Source: Erysipelotrichaceae bacterium (GTDB lineage: Bacteria; Bacillota_I; Bacilli_A; Erysipelotrichales; Coprobacillaceae). From it: a stretch of 64,000 bases of DNA. Location of the stretch: the NCBI GenBank assembly GCA_021201315.1, contig JAJQFG010000013.1, positions 25,240-89,239 on the forward strand. Reading direction: 5' to 3'. How positions within the stretch are numbered: position 1 is the first letter of the stretch; each line of letters begins with the position of its first letter. Below, one piece after another: positions 15,611 to 23,652 of this stretch. The notes below the pieces were generated by a model. That model did no database searches and was not told the DNA's origin. It was given only the letters and a program-made list of their open reading frames with translations. The translations under genes were made by a program, and so were the position numbers.

Positions 15611-16501
15611 TCATGGTACAAAAATGTTAAGTGCGTTTGGAATAGCACTAACATGTATTGGAAATTCATGACCTTCTTCACCATCTACATCATAAATAAT
15701 ATCTTCTTGACATTCTATTGTCATGTTTTTGGCTTGTATATAACGAACAAATGGACTGTTTTGATGATCTTGCAAAGCATAGTCTTTAAGTACGGATATA
15801 AAATCAGTCGTTGAACAATCACGAATAATTAATAAATCCATTTGACCATCAGAAACGCTTGCATCAGGAACAATATCTTTGAAACCACCAACTTGTGATG
15901 TGTTAGTAACCATAAAGAGTTTGGCTTCTTCTAAAAATGTTTCATTTTCAGTTATGATTTTTAAATGTAATGAAGTATGAAGCTGTTCAGGTAATTGTCT
16001 AATGCCAGTTGCATAATAAGCTAAAGGTCCAAACTTTTCTTTTTCATTTTTAGGTACCTGAAAACTAATATCACTAAACATACCTCCAGCAATAACATTG
16101 GCAAAATAACGATCATTTACTTTTCCTACATCTACTTTCATTGTTTTATGATTTTGAATCATCTTTATAATTTCATGATTATGGGTTGGTAAATGAAAAT
16201 GATTAGCAAAATCATTAACAGTACCACCAGGTATAATAACAATTGGTAGAGAAAGATTTGCTTCAACATAACCACTAATAATTTCATTAACAGTACCATC
16301 ACCACCAACACTAACTATAAAATCATAATCAGAATCACGAACTGTTAATGTTCTATAATAAGCATCATCTTTCTTTTGAGTATAAAAAACATCTACTGTA
16401 GAAACAATTTGTTTTAAAACCATTTTTCCAATTAATCTATCTAAATTTCTTTGAACTTGTTTTGTTCCAGAACTAGGATTAATAATAAATAAACAACGCA
16501 T
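15611..16501 (-). CDS. Diacylglycerol kinase-family lipid kinase (YegS/BmrU-like)
   Basis: This 296-residue protein has the DAGK catalytic fold: an N-terminal nucleotide segment LFIINPSSGTKQ, the ATP loop VSVGGDGTVNEIISG (about 65-80), and PGGTVNDFANHF, with a C-terminal domain containing SVSDGQMDLLIIRDC. Members phosphorylate diacylglycerol or related lipids at the membrane. The start at 16501 is chosen because a GGAAG site lies just upstream; the longer frame to 16585 adds residues unlike the family. It converges on the PARG-like gene and diverges from RNase H. The lipid substrate is not determinable here. Confidence 0.9.
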   Translation of the reverse strand: MRCLFIINPSSGTKQVQRNLDRLIGKMVLKQIVSTVDVFYTQKKDDAYYRTLTVRDSDYDFIVSVGGDGTVNEIISGYVEANLSLPIVIIPGGTVNDFANHFHLPTHNHEIIKMIQNHKTMKVDVGKVNDRYFANVIAGGMFSDISFQVPKNEKEKFGPLAYYATGIRQLPEQLHTSLHLKIITENETFLEEAKLFMVTNTSQVGGFKDIVPDASVSDGQMDLLIIRDCSTTDFISVLKDYALQDHQNSPFVRYIQAKNMTIECQEDIIYDVDGEEGHEFPIHVSAIPNALNIFVP

Positions 16502-16617
16502 ATAAACACTTCCTTTTTGATAAAATATCATATTTTTATGGATATTAAATGAACAATGATAATTTATACTAGCAAAATGATTCATTTATGATTATAATAC
16601 TTTTTGGAGGTTTTAAG

Positions 16618-17199
16618 ATGGCTAAGTATTATGCAGTAAAAAAAGGAAGACAAATAGGCATTTTTTCTAGTTGGGAAGAATGTGAAAAGCAAATTAAAGG
16701 ATATAGTGGAGCAAGCTATAAATCTTTTTCTTCTTTAAACCAAGCTAAAGATTTTCTTGATGATGAGAAAATTGTATCAGTTTCTGGATTGATTGCTTAT
16801 GTGGATGGCAGTTATAATAATAAAACTAAAGAATATGGTTATGGATGTGTTTTACTTAAAAATCAACAAGTCTTAGAAAGTTTTTATGGTAAAGGTAATC
16901 ATCCCAATTATGTATCAATGAGAAATGTGGCTGGAGAGATAGCGGGTGCACAAGTTGCTGTTAATTATGCTTTGGATAATCATTATACCCATATTTGGAT
17001 TTATTATGATTATGAGGGTATTGAAAAATGGGCTAATGGTAATTGGAAAGCCAATAAAGTAGGAACTAAGGCTTATCAGCAGTTTATTAAAGATAGTAGA
17101 AGTGTTATTGATATAGATTTTGTAAAGGTACTTGCTCATAGTGGTGATCAATACAATGATGAAGCAGATAAGTTAGCTAAGAAAGCGGTGGGATTATGA
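16618..17199 (+). CDS. rnhA: Ribonuclease H with N-terminal viroplasmin domain
   Basis: This is a type 1 RNase H that cuts the RNA strand of RNA-DNA hybrids. Residues 1-45 (YYAVKKGRQIGIFSSWEECE) are the viroplasmin/hybrid-binding domain common in Bacillota and eukaryotes. The catalytic domain follows with D in AYVDGSYNN (about 62), E in VAGEIAGAQ (about 107), D in YYDYEGIEKW (about 130) and D in NDEADKLAKK (about 181). ATG 16618 is chosen because GGAGG lies 8 bases upstream. Its stop overlaps the next start as TTATGA, so it is translationally coupled to the exonuclease gene. Confidence 0.95.
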   Translation: MAKYYAVKKGRQIGIFSSWEECEKQIKGYSGASYKSFSSLNQAKDFLDDEKIVSVSGLIAYVDGSYNNKTKEYGYGCVLLKNQQVLESFYGKGNHPNYVSMRNVAGEIAGAQVAVNYALDNHYTHIWIYYDYEGIEKWANGNWKANKVGTKAYQQFIKDSRSVIDIDFVKVLAHSGDQYNDEADKLAKKAVGL

Positions 17200-18101
17200 A
17201 AGAACATATAACTGTTTTTGATATTGAAGTTTTAAATCAAGATCCTGCTAGTATTTGTTCTATTGGCATTGTTGAACTTGTTGATCAACACATTGTTTCT
17301 ACTTATTATTCACTTATCAAACCTAAAAACTTAAGCTTTGATCCTTGTCGTTATAAAATCCATAAAATAAGACCTCAAGCACTTTATAAAGAAAAAAACT
17401 TTAAACAAGTATGGCACGAAATTCAACATTATTTTAAAGATTGTATCGTTGTATCTCATGATATTCAAGGAGACATGATGAATTTGCGTGCAGCTTTATA
17501 TCAAGAACATATACCTTATCCACATCTCTATATGTCATGTACCAATGTTTTAGCACATCTTATTTATCCTGATATTCAGAAATATAATATTAAAGAACTA
17601 TCAAATATGATTGGTTATTCTTTTCAAGCACATCAGGCAATGGGGGATGCATTGGCTTGTGCTCATGTTTTAGTTGCCATGATAAATAAGCAAGGCGTTG
17701 ATACTTTACAACAATTGCATCAACATTTTCATTTGGAATTTGGTGAAATGAAAGAAAACTATTATCGTAATATTATTTCTCCTGAATCAGCACATCAATT
17801 ATTAGATATGGTTGCAAGGGAAGATGCTTTATTGTATCATCAATCTGTATGCTTTGCTGGTAAACTTTCAATGCCAAAAGAAGTACTTGCTCAAAAAGCT
17901 AAAGAAGTTAGTGCTTTACCAATGCATAGTGTATCCACTCAAACTAATTATTTAGTTATAGGTGATGAAGGATATGGACGTGTTAGATTTGGCAAGGAAA
18001 ATAAGAAGGTTTTAAAAGCATTAAAACTTATGCGTCAAGGACAAGATTTGCGTATTATTAAAGAAATGGAGTTTTTAAAGCTATTAGAAGAAAAAAAATA
18101 A
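17196..18101 (+). CDS. DEDDh 3'-5' exonuclease with BRCT-like C-terminus
   Basis: This 301-residue protein resembles the DnaQ/epsilon exonuclease domain. The first acidic pair is in VFDIEVLNQD (D9, E11), the second aspartate region is in VVSHDIQGDMMNLRA, and the DEDDh histidine-aspartate pair is in HQAMGDALACAH. The last 80 residues (about 222-300), with VCFAGKLSMPKEVLAQKAKE and TQTNYLVIGDEGYGRVRFGK, look like a BRCT domain as found in NAD-ligase-type and some stand-alone exonucleases. It would trim 3' ends during repair. The coupling to RNase H (4-base overlap) suggests joint nucleic-acid clean-up, which is an inference. Confidence 0.85.
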   Translation: MKEHITVFDIEVLNQDPASICSIGIVELVDQHIVSTYYSLIKPKNLSFDPCRYKIHKIRPQALYKEKNFKQVWHEIQHYFKDCIVVSHDIQGDMMNLRAALYQEHIPYPHLYMSCTNVLAHLIYPDIQKYNIKELSNMIGYSFQAHQAMGDALACAHVLVAMINKQGVDTLQQLHQHFHLEFGEMKENYYRNIISPESAHQLLDMVAREDALLYHQSVCFAGKLSMPKEVLAQKAKEVSALPMHSVSTQTNYLVIGDEGYGRVRFGKENKKVLKALKLMRQGQDLRIIKEMEFLKLLEEKK

Positions 18102-18115
18102 CATATTTTTACAAG

Positions 18116-18144
18116 TTTACTTAAATGGTATTATGTGGTAAAAT
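18116..18144 (+). promoter_or_regulatory. Promoter for the GT2 gene
   Basis: TTTACT at 18116-18121 and TAAAAT at 18139-18144 have a 17-base spacer, 23 bases before the GT2 start; an AAGGAGG site follows. Confidence 0.5.
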
Positions 18145-18167
18145 AAGCAACGACTAAGGAGGACAAT

Positions 18168-19184
18168 ATGAAATATTTAACAGTTACAATTCCATGTTAC
18201 AATAGTGAAGCTTATATGGCTAAAGCTATTGAATCATGTTTAATTCTTAAAGATGATATAGAAATAATTATTGTAGATGATGGTTCTACAGATGGTACAG
18301 CAGAGATTGGGGCATCTTATGTTAAGATGTATCCTGAGACAATTCGTTGTATTCATCAAAAAAATGGTGGTCATGGGGAAGCTGTTAATACAGGTTTAAG
18401 ACATGCTACAGGATTATATTTTAAGGTATTGGATAGTGATGATTGGTTTGATCAATCTGCTTTTGTGAAAGTCGTTAATACTTTAAAGGATTTACATAGT
18501 AAAGATGAAGATGTAGATATGATGATAGCTAATTATGTTTATGAAAAACCTAGTGAAAACAAAACATCAGTGATCAAATATACCAATGCTTTACCTCAAA
18601 ATCGTGTGTTTAGATGGTATGATGTTAAACACTTTTATCCTCAACAAAATTTATTGATGCATAGTGTTATTTATCGAACACAATTATTAAGAAATTGTAA
18701 TCTTGAATTACCTAAACATACTTTCTATGTAGATAATATCTTTGTTTATGAACCATTGCCACATGTTACAACACTTTATTATTTAAATGTTGATTTATAT
18801 CGTTATTATATTGGTAGAGAGGATCAATCAGTTAATGAAAAAGTGATGATTTCACGTATTGATCAGCAATTAAAAGTTACTAAGATAATGATTGATTCTT
18901 GTGATGTTATGAATTTGAAGAGTCGAAAATTGAGAAATTATATGGTTAAATATTTATCAATGATTATGACTGTTTCAAGTGCTTTGTGTGTTAAATCAAA
19001 TACTGAAGAAAATTTAGAAAAGCGTAGGGAACTTTGGGCTTATTTGAAAACTCAAAATAAGGATTTATATAAGGCAGTTAAACATACAGTTTTAGGAACT
19101 TTTATGGAGATGGATAGTAAAGCAGGTAGAAAAGCTATTACAATTGGTTATTCTATTTCTCAAAAAATATTTGCATTTAATTAG
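18168..19184 (+). CDS. Family 2 glycosyltransferase
   Basis: This 338-residue enzyme has the GT-A fold of GT2: TVTIPCYNSEAYMAKAIES at the N-terminus, the nucleotide-sugar segment IIIVDDGSTDGTAEIG, and the DxD-type metal motif VLDSDDWFDQ near residue 90. No membrane segments are seen, so it is a cytoplasmic or peripheral transferase. It has its own promoter and terminator and stands apart from the polysaccharide locus 30 kb to the right. The donor and acceptor sugars are unknown; lipoteichoic- or glycolipid-type modification is one possibility. Confidence 0.9.
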   Translation: MKYLTVTIPCYNSEAYMAKAIESCLILKDDIEIIIVDDGSTDGTAEIGASYVKMYPETIRCIHQKNGGHGEAVNTGLRHATGLYFKVLDSDDWFDQSAFVKVVNTLKDLHSKDEDVDMMIANYVYEKPSENKTSVIKYTNALPQNRVFRWYDVKHFYPQQNLLMHSVIYRTQLLRNCNLELPKHTFYVDNIFVYEPLPHVTTLYYLNVDLYRYYIGREDQSVNEKVMISRIDQQLKVTKIMIDSCDVMNLKSRKLRNYMVKYLSMIMTVSSALCVKSNTEENLEKRRELWAYLKTQNKDLYKAVKHTVLGTFMEMDSKAGRKAITIGYSISQKIFAFN

Positions 19185-19202
19185 GAGAGCAATCTCCTTT
19201 TT
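19183..19202 (+). terminator. Terminator after GT2 gene
   Basis: AGGAGA pairs with TCTCCT around GCAA, followed by five T residues; the stem overlaps the stop codon. Confidence 0.75.
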
Positions 19203-19210
19203 ATAATACA

Positions 19211-19239
19211 TTGAATTATTTGATAAAGCATGATAAAAT
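19211..19239 (+). promoter_or_regulatory. Promoter of the tRNA-Arg transcript
   Basis: TTGAAT at 19211-19216 and TAAAAT at 19234-19239 have a 17-base spacer. It would transcribe the tRNA pseudogene and then the intact tRNA. Confidence 0.55.
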
Positions 19240-19259
19240 ACTAATGCTATATGCAATAT

Positions 19260-19320
19260 GCCCACGTACCTCAGTAGGATAGAGGGTTTGCCTCCTAAGC
19301 AGCAGGTTGACCACCTGCCA
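19260..19320 (+). pseudogene. Degenerate, truncated copy of tRNA-Arg(CCU)
   Basis: This stretch matches the 5' two thirds of the intact tRNA 20 bases downstream: CCCACGTACCTCAG, a D-loop with GGATAGAGG, and the anticodon loop CTCCTAA. The anticodon stem is weakened, the T-loop reads TTGACC instead of TTCGAAT, and the 3' acceptor strand is missing. This is what is left when an integrative element or a recombination event has copied and cut a tRNA target. Confidence 0.75.
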
Positions 19321-19341
19321 AAATGAATATTTTTTTTACTT

Positions 19342-19415
19342 GTCCACGTACCTCAGATGGATAGAGGAGTCGCCTCCTAAGCGACCTGCCGCAGGTTCGA
19401 ATCCTGTCGTGGACG
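19342..19415 (+). tRNA. tRNA-Arg (anticodon CCU)
   Basis: A complete 74-base cloverleaf: acceptor GTCCACG pairs with CGTGGAC, the D-stem is CCTC/GAGG, the anticodon stem GTCGC/GCGAC encloses CTCCTAA (anticodon CCT), and the T-arm is GCAGG-TTCGAAT-CCTGT. The CCA end is not encoded. Six T residues follow and probably end the transcript. It decodes AGG. The integrase gene and its arm-type repeats lie right after it, so its 3' end is the likely attachment site. Confidence 0.95.
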
Positions 19416-19490
19416 CTTTTTTATGCTCAAATTTACCTTTATTTATCAATGTTTTTTGATTTTGATGATTTTTAGACCTGGTTAAATTTC

Positions 19491-19638
19491 TTGCTAACAA
19501 TCTGCTAACAGATTTGGCAACTGCTTTATCCAGTTGAGTAAATCTCATGAAATTCTTGCTAACAAGATTTTTCAAAATTTTGGCATTTTGGGGTTTTGCT
19601 AACAACCTTGCTAACAACCTTTGAAATTTTGCTAACAA
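19491..19638. repeat. Six copies of a 10-bp TTGCTAACAA repeat (integrase arm-type sites)
   Basis: TTGCTAACAA occurs at 19491-19500, 19556-19565, 19596-19605, 19608-19617 and 19629-19638, plus a variant CTGCTAACAG at 19502-19511. All have the same orientation and lie between the tRNA 3' end and the integrase stop codon. Direct short repeats in this position are the expected arm-binding sites of a tyrosine integrase with an N-terminal arm-binding domain. The spacing is about 11-13 bases for neighbouring pairs. Confidence 0.75.
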
Positions 19639-19649
19639 AGGCATCAGGT

Positions 19650-21089
19650 CTACTTGCTTTTTTTCAGCTTTTTTATAAGTTTTTCCTTATCTTCATCAGA
19701 CATGTTTTTCAGCAGTTCAAGAAGGACAGCATTGTTTTCAGCTTCCTTGGCTTTTGCTTCATTATCCACATCCAAGCTTGAATAAAACTCCTGATCCATC
19801 TTTTGGGCATTGTATCTTCGATCCTCATCGAGTATTCGTGAATAAACATCAGTAACCATTTCAGCTTCAGCATGACCTGTATCACCCTGAACTGATTTAA
19901 CATCACCGTTTGTAAGCTTAAGCTTATAGCCTGTGCTTAAATGTCTTAGACTATGGAATACAACTTTTTCAAATCCATTGTTTTCACATAAAACTCGAAA
20001 TCTTTTTCTGACTATTGATCCTTCTGTAGGATTGCCGTTATCCATTGCAATCACGAGATTATAATCAATATATTCATCACCTAAAAATTCCTTGAGCTCA
20101 TCCTGATTGTGCTTGTATTCCACAAGCAGTCTTGCAACGGTCTTGGGAAGCCAAACGGTTCTATTGCTGGTTTCGGTTTTAGGCGTTTTTAAGACAAGTC
20201 TTGTAGTACAGTGAGGCTGATGAGTCGGAAAAATCTTGATGATTTCCTTTTCTTTAAGCTTCTGGATATTTTCATAATTAAGTCTGGTTAATTCCTTGTT
20301 GATGATAACTCTAGCATTATTTGTAGCAATAGCAGTTTCATCAATAATAACATCATCCCATGTAAGACCTAGTATCTCGCCTATACGCATGGAACATGAG
20401 AAGGCAAGATGCATGCAAATGACCAATAAATCATCATCTGCGACCGTAACAGCCTGGCGAAAAGTTTCAATGTTCCATACTGCTCTTGGGTTCTTTTGCA
20501 TCTTTGGCAGTGTGACAAGCGTTGCTGGATTTCTCTTGCTTTGGTCAAGATATTCCCAGCGAATGGCCTGATTCAGTGCACATCTGATAATATCGTGTAT
20601 TTTTTTAACACCTGCAGGCTGAACACATTTGCCAGTTGGACCTTTAAAATTGTTTGGTACCTGTGGTACACTTAACAACTGATTGTAATATTCAGTGAGC
20701 ATCTTTGTAGTAATATCCTTTAGCTTTACATCACCAATATAAGGCTTGATGTAATTTTCAATTTCTGCCTTTTTAACAGTATAGGTACTGACTGACCATT
20801 TGTTCGTTCCATAAAGATTGACAAATATATCAAGGAATTCACCAAATGTAATACTATCATCTGAATCTTCCTTTTTAGACTGGGCATCTTTTATTTCACC
20901 AGCATGTTGTTCATTTAGAGGCACAATAACTAAGCCATGTTCACTTTGATAGTATTCAATAAATGTTTTTCTTTTATTGGCTTCCTTATTGGACAGAAAT
21001 TTTTCCCATTTCTGCTTTCTTTCTCCATTTTCATTTTTATACCAGTAAATAACCGAATAACTGTTTTTTCTTTGCTTAACGGTAGCCAT
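19650..21089 (-). CDS. int: Tyrosine site-specific integrase
   Basis: This 479-residue recombinase integrates and excises a mobile element. The N-terminal 60 residues (MATVKQRKNSYSVIYWYKNE) form an arm-binding AP2-like domain; about residues 95-180 are the core-binding SAM-like domain; and the catalytic domain has R in CSMRIGEILGLTW, H-x-x-R in FHSLRHLSTGY (about 380), the second H in GDTGHAEAEM and the nucleophile Y in VYSRIL (about 415). It lies next to tRNA-Arg with its gene reading toward it. The excisionase gene lies 17 bases upstream. It is of the Tn916/ICE or prophage class. Confidence 0.95.
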   Translation of the reverse strand: MATVKQRKNSYSVIYWYKNENGERKQKWEKFLSNKEANKRKTFIEYYQSEHGLVIVPLNEQHAGEIKDAQSKKEDSDDSITFGEFLDIFVNLYGTNKWSVSTYTVKKAEIENYIKPYIGDVKLKDITTKMLTEYYNQLLSVPQVPNNFKGPTGKCVQPAGVKKIHDIIRCALNQAIRWEYLDQSKRNPATLVTLPKMQKNPRAVWNIETFRQAVTVADDDLLVICMHLAFSCSMRIGEILGLTWDDVIIDETAIATNNARVIINKELTRLNYENIQKLKEKEIIKIFPTHQPHCTTRLVLKTPKTETSNRTVWLPKTVARLLVEYKHNQDELKEFLGDEYIDYNLVIAMDNGNPTEGSIVRKRFRVLCENNGFEKVVFHSLRHLSTGYKLKLTNGDVKSVQGDTGHAEAEMVTDVYSRILDEDRRYNAQKMDQEFYSSLDVDNEAKAKEAENNAVLLELLKNMSDEDKEKLIKKLKKSK

Positions 21090-21106
21090 AGTATAACTAC
21101 CTCATC

Positions 21107-21304
21107 TCATGGATTAAGCCATTTATCAAATGACGGCTTTGATATTCTAATCATTCTACCTGTTCTGACATAAGCGAATTGTCCACTTTTTACAAGGTCA
21201 TAAGCTAAATGAGTACTTATATCAAGTATCTGGGCAATTTCATCAACAGTATAGGTTCTTTTTTCTAATTTTGGTTTTACAGTAGCATTTGTTTCATTTG
21301 ACAT
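21107..21304 (-). CDS. xis: Excisionase / helix-turn-helix DNA-binding protein
   Basis: This 65-residue protein has a MerR-like winged helix of the excisionase family: TYTVDEIAQILDISTHLAYD followed by VKSGQFAYVRTGRMIRISK. Such proteins bend attachment-site DNA and direct the integrase toward excision. It lies directly upstream of the integrase in the same direction with a GGAGG site, the usual xis-int pair. A perfect inverted repeat at 21340-21368 lies just before it and may be its operator. Confidence 0.88.
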   Translation of the reverse strand: MSNETNATVKPKLEKRTYTVDEIAQILDISTHLAYDLVKSGQFAYVRTGRMIRISKPSFDKWLNP

Positions 21305-21339
21305 GAAAAATACCTCCTTTTAATATTTTTAATTGTTTG

Positions 21340-21368
21340 TGATAATCATGCTTGTCACATGATTATCA
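21340..21368. promoter_or_regulatory. 11-bp perfect inverted repeat upstream of xis
   Basis: TGATAATCATG (21340-21350) and CATGATTATCA (21358-21368) are separated by 7 bases. With no U-run next to it in the direction of transcription, an operator or excisionase-binding dyad is more likely than a terminator. Confidence 0.45.
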
Positions 21369-21410
21369 TATAATAGTTTTGTTAAGGCATCGAATGTGCA
21401 AAAAAGTATG

Positions 21411-21773
21411 TTACACATTTGACACACTGGAACATAGACTTATATCAAGACTATGATCAATCATATTCATTTCTGTTGGACTTAGAACACATATTTTTTT
21501 AATGATTCTTGATTTGTCAATAGTTCTTATTTGCTCTAAAAGCACAACGGAATGGGCCAGTAATTCCTCTCTGGCTTCAATTTCAACGTGGGTAGGCATT
21601 CTTGCCTTGTTTGTGATTCGTGATGTTATACAGGCTACAATAGTTGTTTGACTATGCATATTGCCTATATCATTCTGTATAATAAGTACTGGTCTGATAC
21701 CACTCTGTTCAAATCCAACTGAAGGATCAAGATCAGCTAAGTAAATCTCTCCTCGTTTAATATCATTTATCAC
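21411..21773 (-). CDS. MazF/PemK-family endoribonuclease toxin
   Basis: This 120-residue protein matches the PemK/MazF toxin family, mRNA interferases. Marks are [38 protein letters not shown] and the C-terminal [17 protein letters not shown] start at 21773 is chosen because AAGGAGGT lies 7 bases upstream; an ATG further out (21812) has no ribosome site and would cross a hairpin. No MazE-type antitoxin ORF is recognisable immediately upstream, where such a gene is expected, so the toxin looks unpaired or its partner is unrecognised. Confidence 0.88.
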   Translation of the reverse strand: MINDIKRGEIYLADLDPSVGFEQSGIRPVLIIQNDIGNMHSQTTIVACITSRITNKARMPTHVEIEAREELLAHSVVLLEQIRTIDKSRIIKKICVLSPTEMNMIDHSLDISLCSSVSNV

Positions 21774-21803
21774 CTCAAACACCTCCTTCCTTATATGTAT
21801 GAC

Positions 21804-21836
21804 AAACAGCATCTATAAAAACAATAGATGCTGTTT
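21804..21836 (-). other. 13-bp perfect hairpin upstream of the mazF-like gene
   Basis: AAACAGCATCTAT and ATAGATGCTGTTT are exact reverse complements around a 7-base loop, 31 bases before the GTG start. Reading in the gene direction it ends in only three T residues, so it may be a leader structure or weak attenuator. Confidence 0.4.
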
Positions 21837-22140
21837 TAGAATTACTTTTACAACTTTTATGCATTGTTAATAGACTGCTTTGCCTGCAGTTCCACAAGTT
21901 ATCTAAATTTAAAGGCATTAGATATTGCTTATAGGGTTCCCACCTATATGGTGTCTTGCCTGCGACAGGATCAATACTGCTCGGACTGAGACGCACCATG
22001 TGTATCATTATTCTTCCTGCACTGTCATCGCCAGATAAGTGCAACCTTATCTTTTAATCAAATATCTATCGCTCGATTGTTTTAACCAATGTCATGGCGT
22101 ATTCATTAATGGGCTCAAATACAGGGAACGTTATTAACAA

Positions 22141-22225
22141 TTGCTATTCAATTTTCAATGTTCCTTTTTAAGGAAAATTAAATCCCTTCACTTATTAGCC
22201 ACCGAAAACGGCCAAAAGGGGTAAT
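22141..22225 (-). repeat. Intergenic repeat copy A1 (element of region 2)
   Basis: Contains TTGCTATTCAATTTTCAATG followed about 20 bases on by CCCTTCACTTATTAGCCAC and GGCCAAAAGGGG. The first part recurs at 23401 and 23653, and the second part recurs near 23532. Read on the minus strand, this is a leader placed between genes of the element. Confidence 0.75.
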
Positions 22226-22238
22226 TTTTTTTCAAAAA

Positions 22239-22658
22239 TTATGAATTTATTTTTTTTCGAGCTTTTTTTAGATAATATTTAACAGAATCAAAAGTCATAT
22301 CCAGTTCTTTAGCTATTTCTCTTCTGGAATAACCATTAATTCTTAAACGAAGAATTTCAAAAGTAAGTTTATGATTTATTTTCTTCATAGCTTTATATAA
22401 TTCTTCATTATCCAATAGTGATAAAATATCATCTATGCTATCAACAGGAAGTTCAATAGTTGTAACAGCATTTTCAACAAGATAGCTATCTACATACTGT
22501 TTTGTTTTATAAATGCGCTCAGCTTTAAAAACATCCCAATCATAATCATGTAATATTTGAATACTTTCTTCGCTCATACCATTTTCTCTTAAAATCTCTT
22601 CTTCTTTTTCTTTCATTTGTTTCCACTTGTTTACCTCTGAATTTTTGTTGTAAGACAT
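22239..22658 (-). CDS. Sigma-70 region 4-like regulator of the integrated element
   Basis: This 139-residue protein ends in a clear helix-turn-helix of the sigma-region-4 type: LRINGYSRREIAKELDMTFD followed by SVKYYLKKARKKINS. The N-terminal part is helical and charged, without sigma region 2. Small proteins of this kind regulate conjugative transposons of the Tn916/Tn1549 kind. The ATG at 22658 has a GGAG site upstream. It lies between two copies of the intergenic repeat, in the same direction as the integrase. Confidence 0.75.
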   Translation of the reverse strand: MSYNKNSEVNKWKQMKEKEEEILRENGMSEESIQILHDYDWDVFKAERIYKTKQYVDSYLVENAVTTIELPVDSIDDILSLLDNEELYKAMKKINHKLTFEILRLRINGYSRREIAKELDMTFDSVKYYLKKARKKINS

Positions 22659-22751
22659 TGTTCATTTCTCCTTTCATTATTTATTTGAAAGAAGAAACGG
22701 TGGTGCTCTTATAAAACAAATCATTGATTAATGTCTATAATCAGAAAATAA

Positions 22752-23096
22752 TTAGAGATTTATGATATCTTTTAACTGTTGATATGTCATGAGCTTTACA
22801 TGACACATATCACAGAACATCATAAATTCATCAAGAATATTCTTATCTGTTGATATACGTTCTTTGGTATAAACAAATATTGCATCAACTTTTTGTGTTC
22901 TAATAGCATGATTCATGGCATTGATCTGATAAAGACTATTACTATTGTCATTTGAAATAATCTTACTAACGCCAATGATATTTAAATTACATTGATAAGC
23001 TAATTCACATAGTGCGTGTTCCTGGTAGTTCAAAAGTTCCATACTATCTCTGCCGACTACACGACAATGAATCCATACATTTTTTACATTATTCAT
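22752..23096 (-). CDS. Small serine-recombinase-like protein lacking the catalytic serine
   Basis: This 114-residue protein resembles the N-terminal domain of serine recombinases: VWIHCRVVGRDSMELLNYQE, LAYQCNLNIIG, and VDAIFVYTKERISTDKNILD. In active enzymes the nucleophile sits in a CRVS-type motif; here the position reads V (CRVVG), and there is no DNA-binding domain. The length matches the small recombinase-like proteins that are common in Clostridia-type conjugative elements. It probably cannot catalyse strand exchange and may be a regulator. AAGGAA lies upstream of the ATG. Confidence 0.65.
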   Translation of the reverse strand: MNNVKNVWIHCRVVGRDSMELLNYQEHALCELAYQCNLNIIGVSKIISNDNSNSLYQINAMNHAIRTQKVDAIFVYTKERISTDKNILDEFMMFCDMCHVKLMTYQQLKDIINL

Positions 23097-23400
23097 TTCC
23101 TTTTCTCCCTCTGAAGGTTTTCTGCCTTCACTTCAAAATGACAAAATTGATGGATTTATCTCAATGAACTTAATGATGTAATTATTATTGGTTTATCTTT
23201 ATGCTGATTAGATACTATAGTGAATCATATAAAATCCTTATGAGTGTTTATAAAATCCATAACAATTTTGTAAATAGCAGCTATTATGACGTACTATTTT
23301 TGATTTGGTTGTTGTTATGCAAGGTTAATAGCTTGAACTATAATATATTGAATTGCTCGCTTTAATAAAAGGTCATGGCAATAATCTAAAGTTATTAACT

Positions 23401-23460
23401 TTGCTATTCAGTTTTCAATGTTCTTATTGAAGGAACATTTAATCCCCTCACTAATAACGG
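23401..23460 (-). repeat. Intergenic repeat copy A2
   Basis: Shares TTGCTATTCAGTTTTCAATG with the copies at 22141 and 23653, followed by GAAGGAACATTTAATCCCCT. On the minus strand it would encode a tiny MFLQ peptide behind a GGGG site, which may be chance. Confidence 0.7.
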
Positions 23461-23531
23461 GGAAAATAGTTAGCAAATCGTTCACTTTTTTTTAAAATTT
23501 GTTGAAATTTTTTAATGAGTGATTTATAATC

Positions 23532-23568
23532 CTTCACTTATTAGCCACTGAAAACACCCAAAAGGGGT
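23532..23568 (-). repeat. Copy of the CACTTATTAGCCAC / AAAAGGGG block
   Basis: CCTTCACTTATTAGCCACTG followed by AAAACACCCAAAAGGGGTAA matches the second half of the repeat at 22184-22225 with few changes. Confidence 0.7.
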
Positions 23569-23652
23569 AAATTATTTTTATTTTTTTAAATTTTGCTAAA
23601 TGCTGCTAATAACATTAAATATGCTCTTAATTACCAAGATTGCTATTAACCT

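Larger units (their letters stand above)
21774..22238. other. Gap upstream of the mazF-like gene, with hairpin and repeat copy A1
   Basis: A perfect 13-bp hairpin lies at 21804-21836 (AAACAGCATCTAT / ATAGATGCTGTTT). The rest has no supported gene; an 89-codon frame on the minus strand has no ribosome site and runs through the hairpin. Near the right end (22141-22225) is the first copy of an intergenic repeat described separately. Confidence 0.5.

Noticed and set aside
19491..19638. CRISPR array suspected from repeated TTGCTAACAA
   Set aside because: Repeats are only 10 bp, spacers are irregular and short, and no cas genes are present; integrase arm sites fit better.
19336..19644. 102-codon minus-strand frame across tRNA-Arg
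   Set aside because: It overlaps the tRNA and is composed of translated arm-type repeats (LLARLLAK); this is chance coding.
21775..22044. 89-codon minus-strand frame upstream of the mazF-like gene
   Set aside because: No ribosome site, odd composition, and it runs through a perfect 13-bp hairpin. A divergent antitoxin cannot be fully excluded.
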